In this document: piece by piece, positions 1-5,271 of the stretch
How the letters are laid out: each line of letters opens with the position of its first letter
How positions within the stretch are numbered: position 1 is the first letter of the stretch
DNA from: Acidimicrobiia bacterium
GTDB lineage: Bacteria; Actinomycetota; Acidimicrobiia; Spongiisociales; ZC4RG35
DNA: 9,389 nucleotides
Assembly: GCA_025929005.1 (NCBI GenBank)
Contig: JAICND010000031.1
Coordinates: 1-9,389, forward strand
Direction: 5' to 3'
Translations under genes and position numbers: made by a program
The notes under the pieces: generated by a model
Seen by the model: only the letters and a program-made list of their open reading frames with translations
Told to the model about the DNA's origin: nothing
The model's database searches: none

Positions 1-447
1 GCCGACCGGATCGCAGCTGCCATAGTTCGGGCCCGACCTTTGACCGACACCGTAAGTCTGGCCGAGGTGATAGGCGCCGCGGTGCCAGGACCTCGGCGTC
101 GTGGACACCCGGCCCGTCGCACCTTTCAAGCGTTGCGGATGGCCGTCAATGATGAGCTGGCGGCGATCGAAGCAGGGCTTGACCAAGCGCTCGATCTCCT
201 GGCAGTGAATGGCCGGTGTGTGACGATCGCCTATCACTCCCTCGAAGATCGACTGGTCAAACAGAAGTTTGCAGCAGCCAGTGCCGGTTGTGTCTGCCCG
301 CCGGAGTTGCCTATCTGCGGATGTGGTGTATCACCACGTTTCCGGCTGCTGACTCGCGGCGCCGGCAAACCCAGCCCGGACGAGGTGGCGAGCAATCCGC
401 GGGCGAGGTCCGCCCGGCTCCGAGCCGTGGCCAGGGTGGCGGCATGA
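1..447 (+). CDS. rsmH: RsmH, 16S rRNA (cytosine-1402-N4)-methyltransferase, C-terminal part
   Basis: The reading frame is open from base 1 and ends at TGA 445-447, giving 148 residues of the C-terminal part; the N-terminal SAM-binding portion lies upstream of the window. RsmH (MraW) methylates N4 of C1402 in 16S rRNA using S-adenosylmethionine and is a standard early member of dcw clusters. Family motifs are visible: HPARRTFQALRMAVNDEL (fragment residues 36-53), YHSLEDRLVK (78-87) and the C-terminal NPRARSARLRA (132-142). A four-cysteine motif CxCx6CxC lies at residues 97-108 (C97, C99, C106, C108), between the HSLEDR motif and the C-terminus. The stop overlaps the start of the next gene by 4 nt (ATGA), which implies translational coupling. 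The first ATG-like start in this frame near base 40 is internal, because conserved sequence continues upstream of it. The family call is secure. Confidence 0.96.
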   Translation, partial: ADRIAAAIVRARPLTDTVSLAEVIGAAVPGPRRRGHPARRTFQALRMAVNDELAAIEAGLDQALDLLAVNGRCVTIAYHSLEDRLVKQKFAAASAGCVCPPELPICGCGVSPRFRLLTRGAGKPSPDEVASNPRARSARLRAVARVAA

Positions 448-959
448 CCGCTCAGCCACTTCGCCATCCGCGGGCTCGACCCGGGCTACGAGTGGTGGCC
501 GGGAAGAAGGCGGCCCGACCGGCAACAGGCCCGTGGGTGGTGTTCTCGATGGTTGCGATCGTGGCGTTTCTCGGAATGGTGGCCACCCGGACTTCTCTTG
601 ACCGCTCCGCCATCGAGCTGGCGAGAATTGAGGCCGACATCGCCGAGGCCCGGGCCACCAATCAGCTCCTGCGACTTGAGATCGGCCGGCTGGAGAGCCC
701 GGCCCGGGTTGCCCCCCTGGCCAGGGAAATGGGGATGATTTACCCCGACCAGAGTCAGCGGCTTTTGGTCGCGGGGGTCATCAGGAGCGACTCGTCCGAT
801 CCCAGGTGGGCAGAGATAGGGCGCATGGCGGCCACGATGCTCGAGGCGCCCGCTGATGTCGTGGCCGCTGATGTCGTTACGGTCGGGGTCGATCAGCCGC
901 AGGCGGCAGCGCCTCCGGTCGGGGAAACGACCGGCGACGGTGGGGGAGACGCACCATGA
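444..959 (+). CDS. ftsL: FtsL/DivIC-type septum formation protein
   Basis: A 171-residue bitopic membrane protein. A basic cytoplasmic N-terminus (residues 1-28) is followed by one transmembrane helix (about 30-47) and an extracytoplasmic helical stretch rich in E, A, R and L (about 53-84) that looks like a coiled coil. Next comes a motif typical of FtsL/DivIC proteins, SPARVAPLAREMGMIYPDQ (85-103). Position between rsmH and ftsI is the classical place of ftsL. FtsL pairs with another bitopic protein (FtsB/DivIC) and helps recruit and activate FtsW-FtsI. The start ATG at 444 overlaps the rsmH stop; an AGGGTGG stretch at about 432-438 could serve as a weak Shine-Dalgarno. The frame is open further upstream, but that part lies inside rsmH. 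Unusual is the tail (about 111-171), which is Ala/Val/Asp/Gly-rich, low complexity and longer than in most FtsL proteins. The sequence alone does not separate FtsL from FtsB/DivIC, so the symbol rests mainly on position. Confidence 0.85.
   Translation: MTAQPLRHPRARPGLRVVAGKKAARPATGPWVVFSMVAIVAFLGMVATRTSLDRSAIELARIEADIAEARATNQLLRLEIGRLESPARVAPLAREMGMIYPDQSQRLLVAGVIRSDSSDPRWAEIGRMAATMLEAPADVVAADVVTVGVDQPQAAAPPVGETTGDGGGDAP
851..877 (+). repeat. Short in-frame tandem duplication in the ftsL tail
   Basis: The 12-mer CGCTGATGTCGT occurs at 851-862 and again at 866-877, a 15-nt period equal to five codons. It encodes ADVVA followed by ADVVT in the disordered C-terminal tail of the FtsL-like protein. 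This looks like a small slippage or duplication event in a region under little structural constraint. No third copy is seen. Confidence 0.7.
901..934 (+). promoter_or_regulatory. Two back-to-back stem-loops just before the ftsI initiation region
   Basis: AGGCG (901-905) pairs with CGCCT (910-914) around a GCAG loop. Directly after it, CCGGTCG (915-921) pairs with CGACCGG (928-934) around GGGAAA. Both lie in the last codons of ftsL, 8 nt upstream of a strong Shine-Dalgarno. There is no U-tract, so this is not an intrinsic terminator. A role in controlling translation of the downstream gene is only a possibility; GC-rich coding DNA produces short stems by chance. Confidence 0.3.
942..948 (+). 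promoter_or_regulatory. Strong Shine-Dalgarno preceding ATG 956
   Basis: GGGGGAG lies 7 nt before the ATG at 956, which itself overlaps the ftsL stop as ATGA. This is one of the best ribosome-binding sites in the window. It points to an ATG that is not in the frame of the downstream FtsI but opens a 27-codon ORF, so it bears directly on where ftsI translation really begins. Confidence 0.6.
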
Positions 960-1039
960 CCATCGGCTACTGCGCTGGGGCCGGATGGGAACGGGCGGCT
1001 TCGGCCCCCGCTGCCTCCGGATCCCGGCGCCGGCTCTAA
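956..1039 (+). CDS. Possible 27-aa leader peptide or out-of-frame N-terminus of FtsI
   Basis: ATG at 956 overlaps the ftsL stop (ATGA) and has a strong Shine-Dalgarno (942-948). It opens a 27-residue ORF beginning MTIGYCAGAGWERAASAPA and ending SGSRRRL before TAA at 1037-1039. Only two bases (AG) separate that stop from the ATG at 1042 that I take as the FtsI start. Two readings are possible. It may be a real short leader whose translation delivers ribosomes to ftsI by stop-restart coupling. Alternatively it may be the true N-terminus of FtsI, split from the rest by a one-base indel (sequencing error or mutation) or a -1 frameshift; an Arg/Ala-rich N-terminus would suit an actinobacterial FtsI. 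I cannot choose between these from sequence alone. No homology is recognised for the peptide itself. Confidence 0.35.
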   Translation: MTIGYCAGAGWERAASAPAASGSRRRL

Positions 1040-1041
1040 AG

Positions 1042-2784
1042 ATGGCGGCCCGCAAGGCGGGCAAACGCCTCGGAGCCGCTCAACTGCGTCTGGGCGCCCT
1101 CGGGGTTGGCCTGGCCTTGGCATGGCTGGGGATGGCGGTTCGGCTCTATCACGTTCAGGTCATCCAGGCGCCCGATCTGGCCGAACAGGGGGTCGAGCAG
1201 CGTCAAATCGATCGCGATCTGGTCCCCCAGAGGGGCAACATTTTCGACCGCAACGGCGACCCACTGGCGATGACGGTGGAGGCCTCCAGCCTCTATGTCA
1301 ATCCCCAGGAACTGACGGAACCGGTTTACGTTGCCCAGCAGATCGGCGGGTTGCTCGGTCGTGATCCAAATGCCCTTCTTGAGCAATTCAACAGTGACCG
1401 CCAGTTCGTGTACCTGAAGAGACAGGTCGACACCGAGACCGCCGCTGAGATTCTCGCGTACGGCCTGCCGGGGATCTACTCGCACCCAGAGCCCAAGCGT
1501 GTGTATCCCACTGGGACCGTTTCGTCGCATGTCATCGGTTTCGTGAATGTCGATGGGGTCGGAGCCGAAGGGATCGAATACGAGTTCAACGACCTGCTCA
1601 AAGGGGTGCCTGGTCAGGTTGCCTTCGAACAGGCTCCGAACGGGGTGCCCATTCCCTGGGCGCCCTCCCAGAGCGTGCCGGCGGTTCCTGGCCATGACCT
1701 CATCACGACTATCGATCTTCCGATCCAGTACTCGGCCGAGGATGCCTGCAAGTCCACCATCGCTGTAACCGGCGGGGCCGCCTGCTGGATAGTCGTGATG
1801 GAGGTGGAAACCGGACGAATCCTGGCCATTGCAGGGGCTCCCGTGTTCGATCCAGCCATACGCCAGGGAAGTGATGGGTCACCCTTCGCCAACTTCGCAG
1901 TGCGCGGGATGTACGAACCGGGATCGACTCAGAAGTTGATCACTTTCGCCGCCGCCCTGGAAGAAGGAATCGTCAAACCCGACACGTTGATACGGGGTGT
2001 GTCCGACGTCATCGAGCTGCGGCCGCAGGCCTGCACCCGCACCGACGACGAGATCTTCGGGTGTTACGAGGACTTTGACAACCATGAGACGGAGGACATG
2101 ACCGCCAGCGATGTGTTCCGTCGGTCCTCCAACGTCGGCACCATCATGGTGGCCCAGCTCATGCCACCCGACATGATGGGCCAATATTTGGACGCCTTCG
2201 CTTTCGGCCAGCCGACCGGGCTTGACTATCCAGGGGAGGCGTCGGGTTCAATCAACCTGGATCCGTCATGCGAAGTGTGTCCGCTTTCGGCTGCCATCGG
2301 ATACGGAGTTGCCGTGACCTCCGTACAGATGGCGTCGGCCTATGCCGCGATCGGCAACGACGGAGTATGGATCCAGCCCCACATCGTGACTTCGGCCCAC
2401 GGCCTCACCGAGGACCCGCAGACCTTTACCCCGGAGAGCCATCGCGTCGTGAGCGTCGAGACAGCCGCCACGATGAGGCTGCTCTTGAGCCAGGTCGTGG
2501 AGGCGGGGACCGGCATCTCCGCCCAGATCCCCGGTTATCAGGTGGGCGGCAAGACAGGAACTGCCAACAAGCTCGGTGACGATGGTCGGTACACCGAGAT
2601 CACGATGGCCAGCTTTGTCGGTATGGCACCGATCGACGACCCCAAAGTGGTAGTTGCGGTGGTGGTTGACAGCCCTTCGTTCGAATACCGGACCGGCGGG
2701 CTGGCAGCCGCCCCGGCGTTTGCCCAGGTGATGGAGCAGGCGTTGCACCGGTTGGGAGTGACACCCGATGCCACTTCCGGGTAG
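1042..2784 (+). CDS. ftsI: FtsI (PBP3-type) septal peptidoglycan D,D-transpeptidase
   Basis: A class B penicillin-binding protein of 580 residues from this start. It crosslinks septal peptidoglycan outside the membrane as the partner of FtsW. A short basic N-terminus (MAARKAGKR) leads into one membrane anchor (about 15-38). The PBP dimerisation/pedestal region follows, starting with RGNIFDRNG (64-72). The transpeptidase domain has all three active-site motifs: S295-T-Q-K298 (nucleophile Ser295), S362-S-N364 and K504-T-G506. No PASTA domains follow; the protein ends soon after the catalytic domain. Six cysteines lie in the extracytoplasmic domain. The start is uncertain. ATG 1042 has no Shine-Dalgarno but sits 2 nt after the stop of a well-primed short ORF. 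ATG 985 (19 residues longer, weak GGGG upstream) is an alternative. A small GCCCGC/GCGGGC hairpin at 1048-1062 lies just inside the gene. The 3' end overlaps murE by 17 nt. Confidence 0.95.
   Translation: MAARKAGKRLGAAQLRLGALGVGLALAWLGMAVRLYHVQVIQAPDLAEQGVEQRQIDRDLVPQRGNIFDRNGDPLAMTVEASSLYVNPQELTEPVYVAQQIGGLLGRDPNALLEQFNSDRQFVYLKRQVDTETAAEILAYGLPGIYSHPEPKRVYPTGTVSSHVIGFVNVDGVGAEGIEYEFNDLLKGVPGQVAFEQAPNGVPIPWAPSQSVPAVPGHDLITTIDLPIQYSAEDACKSTIAVTGGAACWIVVMEVETGRILAIAGAPVFDPAIRQGSDGSPFANFAVRGMYEPGSTQKLITFAAALEEGIVKPDTLIRGVSDVIELRPQACTRTDDEIFGCYEDFDNHETEDMTASDVFRRSSNVGTIMVAQLMPPDMMGQYLDAFAFGQPTGLDYPGEASGSINLDPSCEVCPLSAAIGYGVAVTSVQMASAYAAIGNDGVWIQPHIVTSAHGLTEDPQTFTPESHRVVSVETAATMRLLLSQVVEAGTGISAQIPGYQVGGKTGTANKLGDDGRYTEITMASFVGMAPIDDPKVVVAVVVDSPSFEYRTGGLAAAPAFAQVMEQALHRLGVTPDATSG
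2754..2758 (+). promoter_or_regulatory. Shine-Dalgarno of murE, inside the end of ftsI
   Basis: GGGAG lies 9 nt before the ATG at 2768. A second in-frame ATG at 2789 has only a weak GGGTAG upstream. This favours the earlier start and therefore a 17-nt overlap with ftsI. Confidence 0.55.
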
Positions 2785-4207
2785 CCGCATGATCGAACTG
2801 GCCGAGGTGGCCAGCGGGACGTTGTACGGAGATGGAGAGGTTGTCGTTACCGATGCCTATCACGACAGCCGCCGTGTTCAGCCCGGATCTGTCTACCTGG
2901 CCATCTCGGGTGAGCATTTCGACGGCCATGAGTTCGCCGGGGAGGCCGTAGCTGCAGGGGCCCTCGGTCTCGTCGTCGAACGATTGCTCCCTCTCGAGGT
3001 TCCCCAAATCGTCGTCGCCGATACCCGACGTGTCATGGCACCCCTGGCAGTTTCTCTCTATGGAGATCCATCCCGGCGAGTATCGGTAGTCGGGGTGACC
3101 GGGACCAACGGCAAGACCACCGTCACCCATATGCTGGAGTCAATCGCGCTGGCTTCGAATCGGGTTTGTGGCTTGATCGGGACTATCGAGACTCGGGTTG
3201 GCCCGGATCTGATCCCGAATCCACACACGACTCCAGAAGCCACCGACTTTCAACGACTGTTGCGCGTCATGGTTGACCACGGCGCCGATCTGGTCGCCTG
3301 TGAGGTGTCCTCCCACTCCCTCACCCTGGACCGGGTTGCCGGAACAACGTTTGCGGTGGCCGCTTTCACCAATCTTTCCCAGGATCATCTCGATTTCCAC
3401 GGCTCTATCGAGGCCTATTTCGAATCGAAGGCGATGTTGTTCGAGATGGCAGTGAATAGGGTTGTCTGGAGCGAGGACCCATTCGGTGCGCGACTTGCCG
3501 GCCGATATCCCGGAGCCCTGTTGGTGGGCGGCAAGGGCGAGGTGCGTGCCTCCGACTGGAGCGCAGATGCGCGGGGAACGAGCTTCAGACTCCACCTTCC
3601 CGCCGGTGACGTCGAAACTCGCATCAATCTCCCCGGCCGCTTCAACGTTGCCAACGCTCTCGTAGCGGCGGCCTGTGCGTCCTTGATCGGGTTCGATCCC
3701 GCCGAGATTGCCACCGGCCTCCAGCGCCTCGAGTCGGTACCGGGTCGATTCGAGAACGTGTCCGAGGGGAGCAGCTTCAGCGTGATCGTCGACTACGCCC
3801 ACACACCCGACGGGATCGCCAACGTGATCGCCAGCGCCCGCTCCATGACCGCAGGTCGGGTGATCGCGGTCATCGGCGCAGGTGGTGATCGTGATCAGGG
3901 CAAGCGCCCGCACATGGGGCGGGCAGGTTCTGCCGCTGATCTGCTGGTGGTCACATCCGACAACCCGAGGAGTGAAGACCCAGAGGTCATAATCGACCAG
4001 GTGATGAGCGGAGTCGCGACCCCCGCGGTCCTGCGTGTTGCCGATCGTCGCCAGGCCATTGCCGCCGCCTTGGGATCGGCGGCGGCCGGTGACATCGTCC
4101 TCGTCCTGGGCAAGGGTCATGAACCCGGGCAGGAGACGGCCGGCGTGGTCCGACCGTTCGATGACCGTCAGGTGGCTCGGGAGATCCTCAAGGAGCTAGG
4201 CCGGTGA
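2768..4207 (+). CDS. murE: MurE, UDP-MurNAc-L-Ala-D-Glu:meso-diaminopimelate ligase
   Basis: A 479-residue cytoplasmic ATP-dependent Mur ligase adding the third stem-peptide residue. The N-terminal UDP-binding domain shows YHDSRRVQPGSVYLA (31-45). The central ATPase domain has the P-loop GVTGTNGKTT (109-118), HTTP (153-156), EVSSHSL (179-185), DHLDFHG (206-212) and the probable carbamoylated Lys221 in YFESKAMLF. The C-terminal domain has DYAHTPDGI (342-350), GGDRDQGKRPHM (372-383), the D398-N-P-R401 motif and GKGHE (448-452). DNPR followed by SEDP is the signature of meso-DAP-adding enzymes rather than L-Lys enzymes, so meso-DAP peptidoglycan is predicted. Length is normal for MurE alone, so no MurF part is fused to it. 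The start at 2768 is chosen from its Shine-Dalgarno; 2789 would remove seven residues outside the conserved part. The stop overlaps the mraY GTG start by 4 nt, where murF would normally lie. Confidence 0.96.
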   Translation: MPLPGSRMIELAEVASGTLYGDGEVVVTDAYHDSRRVQPGSVYLAISGEHFDGHEFAGEAVAAGALGLVVERLLPLEVPQIVVADTRRVMAPLAVSLYGDPSRRVSVVGVTGTNGKTTVTHMLESIALASNRVCGLIGTIETRVGPDLIPNPHTTPEATDFQRLLRVMVDHGADLVACEVSSHSLTLDRVAGTTFAVAAFTNLSQDHLDFHGSIEAYFESKAMLFEMAVNRVVWSEDPFGARLAGRYPGALLVGGKGEVRASDWSADARGTSFRLHLPAGDVETRINLPGRFNVANALVAAACASLIGFDPAEIATGLQRLESVPGRFENVSEGSSFSVIVDYAHTPDGIANVIASARSMTAGRVIAVIGAGGDRDQGKRPHMGRAGSAADLLVVTSDNPRSEDPEVIIDQVMSGVATPAVLRVADRRQAIAAALGSAAAGDIVLVLGKGHEPGQETAGVVRPFDDRQVAREILKELGR

Positions 4208-5271
4208 TCCTGCTTCTCATCGCAGCGGCTTCCGGGCTGATCCTTTCGATCTTCGTCACGCCGGTTGCCATCAGGATTCTCAGGCGCCGGGCGATAGGCC
4301 AGTTCATCCAGGAGGAGGTGACCGGTCACGCCCACAAGCAGGGCACTCCGACCATGGGTGGGGTTGTGCTGGTAGGGGCAGCGACCGTCGGTTATCTGCT
4401 AGCTCATCTGCAAGTTTGGACGCCATCGGATGGCTTCGGCTTGGAGTTGCGACCCTTCGGTGCCGGTGGTTGGCTGGTGTTGCTGGCACTTGTGGGGATG
4501 GGTGTCGTTGGATTTCTCGACGACTACATCAAGTTTGCACGCAAGCGAAGCCAGGGACTCAACAAACGGGCCAAGTTTGGTTTTCAGCTTCTGATCGCAT
4601 TCGGGTTCGCCTGGGGAGCGAGCAACGCGGGCGTGAGCACCGAGCTGTCGTTCGTGCGGCCCCTCGGCCTCGACCTGGGGATCCTCTTTGTCGCCTGGGT
4701 CTTGTTCTTGCTGACCGGCGCAGCCAACGGTGTCAATCTCTCCGATGGTATGGACGGACTCGCCGCCGGAAGTGCGGCCTTGGTGGTCGGGGCGTACACG
4801 ATCATCGCTTTCTGGCAATTCCGATACTCACCGCCTGCTGCCACCATCTACAGCACCTCGGTGGATCCGTTGGAGGTGGCAGTGGTCGCCGCCGCCATGC
4901 TGGGAGCTCTGCTGGGCTTTCTCTGGTGGAACGCTCCTCCAGCTCAGATCTTCATGGGTGACGTCGGCTCGCAGGCGATCGGCGGCCTGCTGGCGGCCAT
5001 GGCGATTCTGACCAACACCCACATGTTGCTCGGCGTCCTCGGTGCTATCTACGTGGCGGAGACCCTGTCGGTCATCATCCAGGTCGTCAGCTTTCGGACG
5101 ACTGGCAACCGCGTCTTCCGTATGACCCCGATCCACTATCACTTCGATCTGGCCGGTTGGCCCGAAACCACGGTCGTGATTCGATTCTGGATTCTTACCG
5201 GGATCGGAGTGGCGCTGGGCCTCGGGCTCTTCTACGCCGACTTCCTCGCCGTCGAAGGAATCCTCGAATGA
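4204..5271 (+). CDS. mraY: MraY, phospho-N-acetylmuramoyl-pentapeptide transferase
   Basis: A 355-residue polytopic membrane enzyme with about ten hydrophobic helices. It transfers phospho-MurNAc-pentapeptide from UDP to undecaprenyl phosphate, making lipid I. Visible motifs are GTPTMGG (47-53), FLDDYIKFARKRSQGLNKRAK (split: FLDDY 104-108, then the basic loop to 123), NGVNLSDGMDGLA (175-187), FMGDVGS (250-256) and a C-terminal PIHYHFDLAGWPE (309-321). The catalytic/metal aspartates correspond to D106, D107 and D253. Two motif positions differ from the forms I know best: HYH instead of HHH, and GDVGS instead of GDTGS. Start is GTG at 4204, overlapping the murE stop as GTGA, with a canonical AAGGAG (4190-4195) 8 nt upstream. 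The end overlaps murD as ATGA. The family call is certain; it is a polyprenyl-phosphate sugar-phosphate transferase, and the dcw position favours MraY over WecA-type relatives. Confidence 0.96.
   Translation: MILLLIAAASGLILSIFVTPVAIRILRRRAIGQFIQEEVTGHAHKQGTPTMGGVVLVGAATVGYLLAHLQVWTPSDGFGLELRPFGAGGWLVLLALVGMGVVGFLDDYIKFARKRSQGLNKRAKFGFQLLIAFGFAWGASNAGVSTELSFVRPLGLDLGILFVAWVLFLLTGAANGVNLSDGMDGLAAGSAALVVGAYTIIAFWQFRYSPPAATIYSTSVDPLEVAVVAAAMLGALLGFLWWNAPPAQIFMGDVGSQAIGGLLAAMAILTNTHMLLGVLGAIYVAETLSVIIQVVSFRTTGNRVFRMTPIHYHFDLAGWPETTVVIRFWILTGIGVALGLGLFYADFLAVEGILE

Noticed and set aside
856..1041. Extending ftsI upstream to ATG 856
   Set aside because: This would overlap ftsL by over 100 nt with no fitting ribosome-binding site, and the added residues look like out-of-frame translation of ftsL.
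2017..2034. Overlapping palindromes CTGCGGCCGCAG and GCAGGCCTGC in ftsI
   Set aside because: Ten- to twelve-base palindromes are expected a few times in a GC-rich window of this size.
2789..3070. MurE N-terminal domain resembling MurF, suggesting a murE/murF chimera that could explain the missing murF
   Set aside because: The DSR-x-V-x-PG and DGHEF pattern is shared by MurE and MurF, and the junction into the P-loop (LYGDPSRR) is MurE-like. A simple deletion would also leave the opposite domain order.
3095..3126. Near-identical DNA at the murE (about 3095-3126) and murD (about 5574-5605) P-loops
   Set aside because: Explained by the conserved VTGTNGKTTVT motif of paralogous Mur ligases with similar codon choice.
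3845..3873. 8-bp inverted repeat ATGACCGC/GCGGTCAT in murE
   Set aside because: Short stem with a 13-nt loop inside a conserved coding region; chance level.
3140..4120. 326-codon open frame on the - strand opposite murE, plus others opposite ftsI (1036-1695) and ftsW/murG (7580-8416)
   Set aside because: They lie fully antisense to genes with clear catalytic motifs, have no recognisable domains, and are expected shadows of GC-rich codon usage.
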